Part shown: positions 1-15,000 of the stretch, piece by piece
Numbering within the stretch: position 1 is the stretch's first letter
Layout of the letters: each line of letters opens with the position of its first letter
Source of the DNA: Neocallimastix lanati (nom. inval.)
Lineage: Eukaryota; Neocallimastigomycota; Neocallimastigomycetes; Neocallimastigales; Neocallimastigaceae
Reading direction: 5' to 3'
NCBI GenBank assembly: GCA_016946835.1
Contig: JACVTC010000018.1
Location: forward strand, 1,025,501-1,089,500
DNA length: 64,000 nt
Program-made: the position numbers and the translations under genes
Notes under the pieces: generated by a model
What the model was told of the DNA's origin: nothing
Databases searched by the model: none
The model's input: only the letters and a program-made list of their open reading frames with translations

Positions 1-3000
1 GAAAATAGTCCTACTGGAGAAAATCAAAAATACTATCTGAATGGAGATTCAGATGCGGGTAATCCAATTATTACCAGTATTAAAGATGAAGAACCAGCTG
101 CAGCTAAGAAAAAGAGAGCCGACAAATTTAAATGGGCTTCAATGACAGAGAAACCTAAAGCCGATGACATTTTCATTAATGGAAATGCCGACACTAATAA
201 ATATGGTTTAATTTTGTGCAGTGAAAATGATTGTACTGAAATTGAGGATACCAATAAAAACTCTTATATTAGTATTAACAACGGAGAAATTATTGAATGT
301 GCCACTACATGTGATAAAGATAGTTCATTCCTTACAGCAGAAGAAGCGAGTGGCACAACCAACAATTTTGTTATTGATAAATCAACTGCTCAAATAATGA
401 CAACTGGTTCAGGAGCACTCGTCATTTGCACAAGTGATGGTAGTAAATGGACCTGTGAATCTAAATCAGGAGGTAATACTTACTATACAAATAGTTTCGA
501 TACAGATCAATTATTAGTTGCTACTGATAGTACCTACACAATCAAAAGTGCTGAAGATATGGGTGAAAATGGTTACTTTATTAACAATGATGATGATGTT
601 TATCAATGTGATGGTAGTACATGTCAAGCACTAGGTGCAAGTTCATATAAAGAAAATTGTGCAAGCGATACAAATGGTTTAATGACAAAATCCGGGGAAG
701 TATGTTTAGAACATACCAACGATTCTGATAAAAAAGCATCAAGAAATAGTAATAAATTATATATCTTTAAATCCAATGGATTCCCAGGAACTACCAATGG
801 TGATCTGATAATGATTTATGCTTCTGAAAAAAAAATTGTTGAAGTTAAACCTACCTCTGATGCTTATTACTTAATTGGTGAAGATTTATACCCTGTAACT
901 TCTGATGAGCTTGGTACTGTTTATAAGTATACGGCTTCTTCAAAGAGTCTACAAAAATTAAATCCACAGGTTACAACCTACTATCCTAACTCTGATGAGT
1001 CTACCGTCAAGAAATACCAAAATATTAAATGTGAAAAGTTGGTCGATGAAGAAAAAACAACAAATCCCACCAATCCAACATATAAAGTTGAATGTAAATT
1101 ATCACAGAGAAGTGGTGATGATGTGTATTGCTTGAAAACTGGAAGTAACGGAAAAGTTGCCCTTAACTCTTGTGAAAAGAATTGTGATGGTACTTGCTAT
1201 GAAATTACTCATAAAGCTGGTTACTACCTTCCATATGAAAAGAGTTTCCTTATTGATTGTAGTTCTGGATGCAGAGTAAATAATAATTTATCAGAAGGTT
1301 ATTACAAGAGTGAAGATGCCGCCAATACACTTATTCGTTGTAATAAAAGTGCAGAAGGTTATCGATGTGAATACGAACCAATCATAAATAATGGATATTA
1401 CATAGGAGCCTCAAAGAATTTGATTAAATGTAAGGATGGTACCTGCGAAGAAGTGAATAATTCCAATGGTGGAAGGTTTGTTAGTGCAGAAATTGGTAAA
1501 GCTTTAACATATTGTAAAGGAACAAACAAGAATTTAAGTTGTACTTCCGATTCAAAACCAGCTGTAGGTTACTACATAAATGGTGATACGAAGGTTAATC
1601 CATTAATTAAATGTACATCTGATAACAGTGGAAAAGTTACCTGTTCAGATATTGCTATCCCTAATAAGGGATACTTTATTAATTCAGCATATAAATCAAC
1701 AACTGATGCTGATGATGATAAATATTTGATAGATTGCTCAGATGGAAAACTATGCAGTCTTGTTGCTACACCGGATGCTAAAGGCTATTATGTTAATGGT
1801 GTAAATAAACAATTAATTTATTGTAAATCAGTGGATGATTGTTCTGAATATGAAGGAAAAGGTTGGTATTTAGAAGGTAACCATGATACCTCTCCAATCT
1901 ATTGTGATGGAACGTGTTCGAATAAATCTATAGATGAATTGAAAAAGGGCTTCTACATAAATGGCGATACAAATACAAACAAAATATATCCATTATACGA
2001 AAATAATAATGGTAAATTTGAAACATATCCAAAAGGTAATGATGATAAATTTACCGGTTGGTATATAAATGCCGGAAGTACTTCAAGTAATGATAAAATT
2101 TTAGAATGTGTTGATGGTGTTATTAGAAATTGTACCCCTAAAGCTGTTGCTACCGATTGTGTTAATGGTAAATTCTTTGAAAATGGTGGGGTAATAAAAT
2201 GGTGTATTAATAATAATGAAGTGAATCTTTTGGCAGCAGGTGAGAGTACACGTTATGTCTATGCAAATATTTCATCAAAAAATTTGTTCTCCTGGATTTC
2301 CGATACAACAGGATATTTAAAATTTGAAATTAGTGAAAATTATGTTAAACAAAACAAAATTAATGGTTATTCCTATGATAAAGATAATGATCAATTATAC
2401 TATTGTAATGGTTTTGGTTCTGGAGTTTGTAATTTATTGAAATCCTCCGAAATTACACCAGGTTACTATATAAATTACTCGGATAATGCTATTATAATTT
2501 GCGGAAAAGATAAAGATTCATTATGTACGAATGTCAATAAAGAATCATTAAAAGAAAGTGATGCTAAAAATAAATATGACGTTATTATAGGAAATGACAA
2601 TAAAAAATCAACTTTTGATAATTTATATTTATGTTCAGCAAGTACTGATCAAGATCCTGTAATTATGAGTAAAGTGACTTCCGAAACTTTATATGCTCTC
2701 CCCAATTATAAAACAAAAGAATTCCCAAAACCAAAAGGTGAAAGTTATGCAAGATACATTTTAGTGGATGTCAATAAATATTACGTTAAATTCAGAGAAA
2801 ATATTGAAGAAGTACCTAAATGTACTAATGATGAATCGAATGATGATATAGACGAAAATAAAGTTTGTTTAAATGATGGAAAATTGTATTATGTAAAGAC
2901 CCAAAAAGCAGTAGGATACAGCTCAAACGCTAATATTCCTGTAAATACTAGCTATATTAAAAAAGAAATTGAATATGACGCAGATACAAATAGTGGTTAC

Positions 3001-6000
3001 TTTGAATATACCGGTGATGAAACTAACAATATTTTGAATAAGGTATATATTAAAAAAATTGATAATACTCGTACAGAATTTAAGTATGAATGTCCAATAA
3101 AAGGAGTTTGTATAAGACGTGAAAAGGCAAAGGAACCAATTCTTGGATATCAACTTGAAAATGGTATTCCGGTTGAAAAAGTTAGAGGTGAAAATTCAAA
3201 GGAAGTATCTAAAAAGTTTATGCCAGGTATTTATATTAAACATGATGGTATTAAACGTGATACTAAAGAAGTCATTAGTTGTAGTTATAATAGTTTTTTC
3301 AATGTTATTTGTGAAATTATAAATAAGTCTAGTTCCGGTATTAGTGTAACTGAAAAAGGTATTACTGTTGGTAATATACAAAGCAGTAAATTGTTTACCA
3401 AATTAGTTGGAACAAAAGTAAGAAGAAATTCAAAGAGAGGATTGTTAGAAAAGAGAGAAAGCGAAGAGGTACTTATTTTAAAGGAATTATCTTCAGCCTC
3501 ATACAACGAAGCCACGTTTAGTGAGTCAACAAATATATTTTTAACTGCTGATTTAAAAAAGATTACAAATGAAGTATTAACCAAAACTGAAGAAGAAAAA
3601 GTCACTGGTTATACCTGTAATCAAGAAGGTGAATGTATTGAAATTAAGAAAGATGGAAATAAAAAATACTTATTAAATAGTGCTCAAGCAGGAAATTCAA
3701 AGAATGCAGTGGTGGTTTGTGGAAGTATTGAAAGTAAAGGAAGATGTAGATTTATTGATGCCACTAATGGAAGTGTTTATGAAAATTATGCAGCAACTAG
3801 TTCAGCAGATGCTATTATTACTTGTACCTCAGATGGATGTAGAACGGCAGCTGTTGAAAATATTGGAAGTCTTCCAAATTGTAAGAAAAACGCTTTAAAT
3901 GTAGTTGAAAAGGAAGCTTCTTCAGGAAGTTGTATTCGTGCTGATAATTCAAAACCATTACTTGATGGTCAGCATTGTATCTTTGAAGGTGTTATATACG
4001 AATATAAAGAATATGAAGAAGTTGGTATAGATAATTGTAAAGCAATTTCTGATATTGGAATAAAATTGTTTGATGCTACCTACAGAGAAATTTCAATTTC
4101 GAGAGTTGCTGAAAATCATTATGGTGCCGTATTATATAATTGTCCAACAGCAAGTGGAGGATGTTACGTAACCTATGGTTATATTGCGGGCACTACTACT
4201 ACAACCACATCTTATAGTATTTGTAATAGAGATGGTTGTATTTATAAGAGTGATCTTACTGAATTGAAGGAAAATTGCGCTGAAGCTGGTGAAGGAAGTC
4301 TTATATACACTAGTAAAACAATAAAATTATGTAAAACAAATGGTAGTGTTAATACAGCCGGTTATTATCCAGTAGCAATTAGTAGTAATGATAATTTCCC
4401 TACCGCTATATTTGGAGATAATATTTTAGTAGATATTGAAATATCTCTTAATATAGCAACTTATACATTAGTATTAAATGACGGTTATATTTTATTAGAT
4501 AATAAAAATAAAATATTAAATAGTAATACAAGTCCAAGTCCTTCTACAGTAGATATGGAAGGAACTTCAAGTGCTTCAATATATAATTGTAAAAGTGCTG
4601 ACAGATTATGTAAAAAAATAGATAACCCTGAGTATGGTTATTACCGTTCCTCCTCATTTTCAACAGATTTGATTACTGTTAAATTAGACAATAAGAATAA
4701 AAAAGCGTCAATAACTCCAATAGAAAGTATCACTATCAAATTTACTGAAAATAATGAAGAAAATAAATATTACTCAGTCCCAGTCTCCACTGGTTTCCCT
4801 GGTTACACCTATGGAGTAATTGCTGAAGCTTCGAAATATTCCATCATTCCAATAAAAGTAGATAACTATGTATTGCTTAACACCTATGAGAATAGACTTG
4901 CAACGAAGAATGAGGCTCGTGATATGAAGAATCTATTTTTATGTAATTCTTCTGTAGGAAAATGTGTTTCTAGTGAAATAGAAGATGGATGGTATGTCAG
5001 TGGACAAAATGGATATGAAGCTATTGTTTGTGAAAAGGGTAGCTGTTCTATGAAAGAAACTATTAATAGGTCATGTAGTGGAGAAGGTGATTTTATTATT
5101 ACTGATAATGCATACAATATTTGTATATTAAAGGATAAAAGTATATCAAAATTCAAACTTTCCGAGAATGCTGGTAAAGTGTCAGAGTTGACAAGTAATA
5201 GGATTGTATTCCCAAATAGTAAGAGTTACATTGTGGTAAATAGTAATTCCGTTAAAGGTATTGGATATCGAGATGCAGAAAGTGGAACTACTCCAAGTGG
5301 TATAACGGTATGTAAATCTTTCTCCAGTACTACTGGTGTTTGTATAAAGAGTGATGGAAAAGTATTGGAAAATGATGAATACTGTTTATTCGGAACTAAA
5401 ATTTATGCCAATACTACTGAATCAGGTATTAGCAGTTGTTCCCAGAAATTTACTACAGGAGTTAATGTTGAAATGTTCTATGGAAGTAGATGGGTAAAAT
5501 CAATTACTATATCTGATCCAAGTACTTTTTATGGAGCCCAACTATTTTACTGTAGCAATGGTGAATGTCGATTGACCACTGGTTATAAAAAATTAAATAA
5601 AATATTCAAATGTAATTTTGGTGTATGTGAACAAGCAACTAATACTGGAACTGAAAATGGTGATCTAGTAAGCCAGAAATTAAAAATCGGAGACACTAAT
5701 AAATCATTTGAAAAGGATAAATATTATTATATTAGTGGAAGTAATAATTTCCCAGGTGCAGAAAATTATAAATCATTTATTATTGAAATGAGTGATACCT
5801 ATGCAGTGCCCTTCGTTGGAAATGGTTATTACTTAATTAGTAGTAGTAATGCAATATTATCTAAAGATCCAAAAGATACTGACTTTACAACTGAAAAAAA
5901 CAATAAGTTATATTACTGTAATAACATTGATAAAAATTGTGAAATTATTGATAATTCTTCAGGAAAACTTGCGGAAAATGCATTTTATAAAAATGCCGCT

Positions 6001-9000
6001 TCTTCCGATCCATCAAAACGAGCAATAATTGGATGCTATAATTCAATTTGTGTAATTGCACAAGATGGAATTATATTTGATGAAAATGAAACCAGTTGTA
6101 AATATGCTGGTATGTTAATACGTACAACTTCAGAGCCGGACGATAAAGGAGAGAGGACATATGGAGAATATAAATTCTGTAAATCAAGACAATCTGCTCC
6201 AGTTACTTCTAATGTTAATAATTCAAAATATTATATGGTTCAAATTGCGAGAAATGATACATTTGCTTCAGTAACACTTAAAAATGAAATTGAATATGAA
6301 ACTGTTAAAAGAAATATTATAGTTGAAGTTAGTAACGGTTATATAAGTCAATACGAGAAAGAAGGTTATATCTTATTTAATCCTACAACAAACGAAATTG
6401 TTGAAACGGTAGGAAGTAATCGAGGAACATTATATAGTTGTAAGAGGTCTAAAAATTATGAAGGTGCAAGTAATTATTCTTATGCATGTGATTTAGTAAA
6501 TAATATTAATAATGGTTGGTACTTTAATAAAATATATGGTGATAAAAGAGTAATTCGTTGTATTGATGGTGCATGTACAATAATTGAAGTTAACGAAAGT
6601 GATAAATGTAATAGTAAAGGTTCTTTAATCTATAATAAAGGATTTAAAATATGCCAAACCTTAAATAAACAAATAGATGTTTCTAATATTAGTGAAAGTT
6701 ATAATGTTGTAATGGAAGTTTCTTTATTAAACGAATTTCCAGGTATGAAAACTAATAATACTGAAATATTATTGTCTGTAAATAAAGATAGTATATATCA
6801 AATAAAGATGAAAACTAATGTGGTCGTTAATGATAGCAATACTTTAATAAGTAATGCCAAAGGAAACCTATATGAATGTTACAGTGACGGTCATTGTGAT
6901 ATCAATAAGATTCCAAAAGATAATTATTACTTAAAAAGCGATTCTGATGGAAAAGATGTTGAATTAATAAAATGTAATGAACGAAAATGCGAAGTTATAT
7001 CTAATGAAGAAGGAGATGGAAAAGGAAACAAGGAAGGATTTAGAGTTAGTGCAAATACTAGGGCACCATTAATACAATGTGTAAAACCGGGAACATTGAA
7101 TAATGATGGTACTTTTGTTGCAAGTGGTATTGCAGAATGTAAAGAAAAAGAATTTAAAGAAGGATGGTTCATTAACTCTGGTTCAGATAGTAATAATTAT
7201 CCATTAATAGAATGTACAAAAGAGTTTGGATGCATTACTAAAGCTAGTGAGGGTGACGGATGGTATCTTAATGCAGGTGCTAGTACTACATATTCGAAGA
7301 TTGGAGGATATTATTATCCTATAATTAAATGTGAAAACGGAAACTGTAATTATATAACTGAAGAGTTTGAAAAGGAATGTAAGAAAGGAGGAACAATGGT
7401 CATGCCATCTAATGGAAATTATAAACTTTGTAAAGAAGAAGGTAAATTCATTGAATTTAGTAGAACTAGTACTATAGAAATTATAAACAATGAAGGAAGT
7501 AAGACCGCAGTAGAAACTTTTTCGAACAAAATTGTTAATGCAGGTAATGGATTTTATTATAAAGGAAATGTCATGTATGAATGCAGTGGTACCTGTACAG
7601 AACTTAACGGTGATGATAAAAATGGAATTTATGTATATGATAAAATATCTTCTATATTAATGATAGCAACCTGTAGTGAAGGCAATTGCACTTGGAATAA
7701 TATCAAAAATGAAGGAAATTATTTCATAGATGATAAAAAGTATTTGGTTACTAATAAAGCAACTGGAGTAAGTGAAATTTATGAATGTATAAAGAATTCA
7801 GTTACTAAAAATATTGTATGTGAAGAAGTATTGGAAAACAATAGTCGTGGTTATTTCTTTAATAGTGAAATAAGAGATCAAGATGGAAAGCAGGAAGAAT
7901 TGCTTTATCTTTGTGAAGGTAATAGTTGTGAAGTAGAAGAAAATGTACCAAAATGTACCGAATTAACCTATAAGAAAAATTATTGTTATATAAGCTATGT
8001 AGATGAGGAAAATACAGAAGAATATAATGGTAAAGAACCTATTATTGAGGGAGGAAGTATGTGTATAGATAAAAATACTTATTACTTCGCAATAAGTGAA
8101 ATAAATACAGGAATCGATAAAAGTAACTGTGTTCCAAAAACGTCAGATCAAAACAATAACTATTATCAGGTAACTAATGGTTCTGGTGTTACTACAGTAT
8201 ATTTACAAAATAAATATAATACAAGACGAGTATCGATAAACAATTCTGTTATTAATGGTATTAATAAAAACTCTGTAATTATTACAACTAATAAAAACAG
8301 TAACAACGCATTATTATTAGAAGATAACTATAACTATGTTAGTTGTATTAATCAGAAGTGTGAATTAAATAAATTGACAACGTGTTCATATAATTTCCAG
8401 ACTGAAAAATGTTCTGTTTCTAGTGGAAGTGTAAATCCAGGTCAATTATGTATTTCAAGCGAAAAACAATTGTACTTTGCTCTAGAAAGATTGACTAGTA
8501 GTGGAGGTAAATGTGTGAATCACAATACTGGATGGAGCTATTCATTAGGAAGTAATACCGTTGAACCCGACTATTCTATTGGAGATGCTTCAAAAGAGAA
8601 ATATGATGATATATGGTTTGTTGTCGAAGGAAAAATGTATAAAATTGAAAGTAATAATGATATATATTTACAAAAAGAAGGAGTATACTTGATTGATTCT
8701 GCAAATAAAAAGGTAGATATCAGTAAAAATGTCGACATTTCAAAGGAATCACAATTCAAATTATATATCTGTAATAGCGCTGGCTGTAAAGTGAAAAATT
8801 CATGTAATAATGGTATAAATTATGAATATATTTATGATTCAATTAATGGTAAAGTTATTCAATGCGATCCAAAATCAAATACTATAAACTATATTGAAGG
8901 TAATGGTTATTACTTAAATAGCGCCTGGGAAGATGTAGTTAAATGTACAAAAGGTGTATGTATCGAGTATAATACCGACATAGGTATGGAAGGATATTAT

Positions 9001-12000
9001 TATGATGCAGGAAATACTGAAAAAATAATTAAATGTACAAGAAATGGTACAACATTTAAATGCATAAATGAGGATATTATTTCATGTACATATGTTGCTA
9101 AAAGTAATAGATGTTCATCAAGTGTTGATCTTAAAAGAAATAGTTACTGTGTATATGTAAATAAAGTAAAAGGAAAAATAATTGGTAATCCTGTAATGCT
9201 CTATGTTCCAGATTTTATTAAAGCAAATGATGAAGGAAAATGTATTGAAAACGAAGGAACAGATGAATATTATTATCACTATAGAAAATCAAAATTCCTT
9301 GGAAATGATGAGAGAGATGAAATAATTAAATATTCTAAAGGAGCTATTGTTAGTTTATATGAGAAGGATATAGGATATTATATCATAACAACTAATACCA
9401 GAAAGGGAATTACTGCGAATACAAATTTGAATCAATCTCGTATGTATGAATGTACGCAAAATGGATGTACAGAACAACGTAATCCAGAAAATGACCGTAT
9501 TTACATTAATAAAGCATCAATTGAAAAGTTAGTAAGGTACCATAGTAATGGTAAATACTGGGAAGTTATGAAACGCCATTGTGTTAAAAGTACTATCAAT
9601 GTTGGTCAATGTGAATTACCAAATTCAGGAATAAAAGAAGGAGATATTATTTATTTATTTGAAAATGGAGATATTAATCCAGAATTTTTAGCAAGTAAAG
9701 TCAGTTTAACTATTAGAAGTACTCTTATAGAAGAAAATAATGATAAAATTGAAAATACCAAATATCAATACTTTAATACAGACAAATTAATGTATTTATT
9801 AAATAGTAATAATCAATCATTTGATCCTGTAAAAGAAAGTGGAAATTACATGTTTGAAAAAAGTAGTAATTATCATAACTTGATACCATATAGAAGTACA
9901 GTAAATACTACAGATACCACAAGAATTCAAATATATTCTTATGGTGGTAGCTGGAATGTTAAAAATGAATTTAAATTTGAAAACTTTGATGAAGGATACT
10001 ATTGGAATAAGGCTGATTTGAACGGAGAAGGTATTGTTATTCAAGTAATGAATGTACCAACAAAGAAAGAAGTTGAAGAAGAAAATACATTAAGAAAGAG
10101 AGAAGAAGATGAAAAAGAAATAAAAATAAGTAAAAGAGAAGATGAAGAATCTGTATACAAATTTAAAGCTGTTCTAAATAAATGTGTAAGTATCAAAAAA
10201 GGAGTATGTACTTCAGCCCAGGATGGTAAGAATTTAGGAAAGGGAGATGTTTGTGTAGTTGTTGATGGTGAATTCCGTGGATTATACCTTGCTATAGATA
10301 ATATTGCAAAGAATAGCAATAACAATAACTGTATAAGATATGATAATGGAAATGGATATTTATATGTAGCTGGTAAAAATGAATTTAGTGGGGAACCATT
10401 AAGAAAATCTGTCAGTAATGCTATTGAATTTGCAGGCCAACCTTTAGTTAAAACAATTATTAAGGTAAAGGAAGATTCAATAAATGCATTTACTGAAAAG
10501 AATACATTTGGTTACTATGTAATTGAAAAGAATGAGAAGAAACAGTTAAGTTCAACTACAACAGTTGATGCCACAGGATATTACTGCGGATGGGAATATG
10601 ATCTTATTTTAGAGGGAGAAAACGTAGGAAAAGAAAATCCTGAAACGAAACGTTTTGAATGCAATCCAGTAAAGGCATCCAATAAGTATTTCTATACTAT
10701 TAGTGGTGATATTGTATATGCAAAATCTGATAGTAAATGGAATGTAGAAACAAAGAGAGGATATTACTTCTTCAATAAAGAATTTGTAGCAGCAACAGTA
10801 ACACAGGATGAAAACGGTAAAAATGTAGCTGATGCCATACTTTATAATAGTAGTAATGTTAATAGACCAGGTACCTACATAAATAGTGCAACTACTTCTC
10901 CAGTTGTTGTTGAAAACAGTAGTGCTAATAAAAAGTCGATAGTAACCGATTATAAAACATGTCAAGTGACTGGTGAAACATGTAAGTCAACGGTTGCGAA
11001 TGTGGAACTCTCTAATGGTGAAGTATGCTATGCTTCGAATAAGAGTAACTCATTGTTCCTTGTTGTAGTGACTGAAGAAGAAAATGCTGGTAAGAAGTAC
11101 AATTGCTACACTGGTAGTGAGAAAATAAAATATAGATATGTTAATAACATGCTATATAAATTAGACGGATTTTCTGTTCAAGAGGTTGTGAAAGGTTACT
11201 ACATATTAAATAAGAATTGGGAAGAATTTAGTACTACTTATCCTGAAGTTCCACCTTATGTATTTAATTGTGATGGAAGCAAATGTGAAGTGGTTAAGGA
11301 AAAAATTGATATTAATTCCGATGTTATTGTAAATGCTGCCGGTACTGGAAATAACAAACTTTTAAGATATTATCCATCATCATTGAAGTTTGTGAATGTA
11401 TTTAAACCAGGTTATTATTTGGTAAATAGCAACAGTGAAGTTACAAAGATTAGTGGTAATAATGATTATGTGAATAGATATTATTTAGATGAAAGTGGAA
11501 ACTTAACTCAATTACCTGCAACATTCGAATTTAACAATATCTACATTAATAATGCAAAAGAAGGATCTTTAACAAGATACTATTCTGAATTTGAAAGTTC
11601 AAAGATAACATTGAATATTAGAACAGGTTATCTTGAATACGAAGGAACATCGAATGTTGGTAATGAAATTAAATATGTATTCATTGATAGGTTATACGTA
11701 CAAAAGCAGTATCACTTTGAAGAAGTAACCAATGGATTATACGCAATAAAGAATAATTTGGCATTCGAAAATACTGAATGGACTTCATTGAGTAGTGGAT
11801 CCGAAATTTGTTACTATGTTAACGGAAGCTGTGATCTTAATAAGTTGAATACCATTAAGAAACAGAAATACACTATTAACTACTCCACAAGAAAACCAAC
11901 AGTAATTGAATACAGTTCAACCTCAGGAGATTGGAGAATAGTTGATGAAGATGGAATATACTTCTTCTTTGAAGATGGATATTCAATTACAGCTACTGAC

Positions 12001-15000
12001 AGAAGAATTGATCGTGTATTTGAAGTACTCGAAGGTGAATCCATAGAAATAACCAATGACAAGAATAGATTGGGATATTACAGATTCAATAATTTAACTA
12101 TTGAAAGTAATGAGAATAGATGGGAAGATGCACAAGTAACTATTGGTACTGTTGTTGAAAGTAAGAGAGTATGTCAATCCTATGAAACTGATGAAATTAT
12201 AGATACGAATAAGTTATGTCACAATGAAGTCCTTGGTGTATGTATTCCAAAATTGAATATTGAAAATAATAGTGAGGAAAAAAATTGTATATTTAGTGAT
12301 GGTAGAAGTATCTATTACTTCTTAGTCGGTGAAAAATTATACAGTGTAAATGATCAATCATTTAGAAATATTAAGAAACCAGGCTTATATATTGTGAATA
12401 ATCAAAAGAAGATATTTGAAGAGAAATTGGAAACTAAAGCTATTGTCTATAGTTGTGATGAAAACAGCTGCAAGAATGAAAATGAATTATCAAGTGGTTA
12501 TTACTTAAATATGGCTAACGGCGGTATTGACGAACCTGCGATTTTGTATTACAATAAATCTAGAAAAACATGGCGTAAAACTACTGATACCGGTATCTAC
12601 CTATTTAACTCAAAGGGTTATGCCGTTGGAGATGGTGAAGATGTTGCATTTGCTTATGTAGTTAAAGAGAATGGTAATGAAGTCTACTCCGTTCTTGAAA
12701 ATAACGAAATTGGAGTCTTCATTAATCAATGTAGTGAGGATGAAAATATTATTGTTGAATTCAGTAATCAATGGGAAAAGGCAAAGAAGGTTCCAAGTTG
12801 TAAGATCAGCAATGGTAAAGTAACTTCTTCTGAAGTAATGAAGGTGGGTGATATTTGTATTGATAACAAGAAAATGGTAGTCATTACAATGGATAATGGA
12901 AATAAGAAGAGAGATGATGAATATACCTATGAAGGTATTACTGCAGAAGGAGATGAAGAGAAGTATGGTTTTAACTCTTCCGATCAACAAATAGTAAAAT
13001 TGGTTGAAGGAAATATGGTGAAATTAAATATCAATGGCTACGCAATTATTGATAAAGCAACTCATATGGCATTAGATAGTATTGAACCAAGTGAAGCTGA
13101 TGTTTACAAATGTGTAAATGGAAAATGCGGCGAAGTTGATGTCTCTTCATTTAAGGATAAATCTAACGTTATCAATGCCTTAAGTGAAGATAATCCATTA
13201 GTTCGTTTTGAAGATGGTAAATGGGCTGTTGAAACCGAGGAAGGATATTACTTCTTTAAATCAGATTGGAATGCTGTTGGAAATGATGATGTTGTGTATG
13301 GCGCAGTTGAAGTAGAATTGGATTCCAATGAAAATCCAATCCAACGTGATATTACCAATTCAAATGAATTAGGTTTCTACTTGAATAAAGCATCTACTGA
13401 AAGTATTATTGTAAATAATGATATAGAATTCTGGGGAAAAGGAAGTACTTTGCACAAATGTAATGTTACTATATCTGAAGAAGGTAATATTTGTCGTACA
13501 ATGAAAGAAACTAAAGTGGAAACATTAAGTGAAGGTGATTACTGTTATGATGGAGAAAAGGTATTCTTACTTATAGCTGAAGCAAGTAGTGAAGTATCAG
13601 AAATTAACTGTATATCTGGTAGTGATGAAGAGCCATTATATGTTACTCCTGATAAAGTAAGTAATATCAATGAAAAGGATGTCGGTACAAAATTAATACG
13701 TTTAACCGATCAAAGTATCAAGGTGGTCTCTCCAGGTATTTATATTATTAATGAAAATGGAACTTTAATTGATAATAATGGTGAAGAAGGCGAAATTGAA
13801 ATGCAAATCTATATTTGTGATGAGGAGGAATGCTCAGAGGAATCTAGTATGGGAGAAAACATCAAATTCTTAACAGAAGCTGGAGATATATTTGAAATTG
13901 ATGAAAAGGGTAGATTAGAAAAGGTAGAAAGCGAAGGATTATACTTCTTTAAGGAAAATGGTGTTGCATGTACGGCTGAAGGTGATATTGTTGAAAGCAT
14001 CATAAGATTATCTATTGTTGATACGAAATTAGTGAAGGAGGAGGTTGAATTAGATGAATTAAGTATTGGATATTACGTCAATAGTGCCAACCAAAAGACA
14101 GTTGGTGAGTATGATGGTGAAAAATGGACTATTAGTGAGATTGATTGTAAGTATGATGAAGAAACGAATGGATGTACTTCTGAATCTAGTAACTTAGAAA
14201 TCGGTGAATTCTGCATAATCGATGGTAGCATCTATGTCGTAAATGAATTTGAAGAAGAGAAAGAAATTTACAAGTGTATACCAGGAAGTGATCAAACTCC
14301 ACTCTATCTAATGAAGGAAGACTCCAAATTAATGATTATTAAGGAGAAGAGCGTCGGTATAGTGGACGATGATGGCTACTATGCTATTAATGCTAATTCC
14401 GGAGAAGGTCTTAAGAGTGATTCTGCCACCGTTGCTAAATTCTTCAAATGTGAAGCTGGATATGAATGCAATGAAGTTAAACCGGAGAAGAGTAGCAGCT
14501 ATCTAAATAAGGCTGTCGAAAATAGTAATATTGTGAAGTTTAACGAGAAAGGAAGTCTTAAGGAAGCCGTCACTCTCGAAAATCGCTGTACAGTCAATAA
14601 TAATTCATGTACTGCCGAAGAAGGTGAATTGGCTGCTGGAGATATCTGCGTCAATGATAATAGTCTTTATCTTGTTAAAGAAGATAGTCAATGTGTAATG
14701 GCTGAAAGTAATATAGAGACCTATCAATATGTTAATAATAAGATTTATAGATTAGTCGCCGATACTGTTGTTCAGAAGTTTGATGGTTACTACTTCATCG
14801 ATGGTAATAACAGAGCCATTACGAATGTTGAGGATTACGGAAAACCTGATACTGTTGGATACATGTGTAGTGTAAAGGGAGAATGTTATGAAATTGCCCC
14901 AATCGCTGAACGTTACTTCAAAGATTATACAACTATTAGAGATAATAAATTCAAAGTTATTAAATATGATCCATCAAAGAAGAGCAAGCGTGAAGAAAGC

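Noticed and set aside
142-144. ATG at 142 as the scaffoldin start
   Set aside because: The same frame is open and scaffoldin-like (YYLNGDSDAGNPIIT) from base 1, and no signal peptide follows the ATG.
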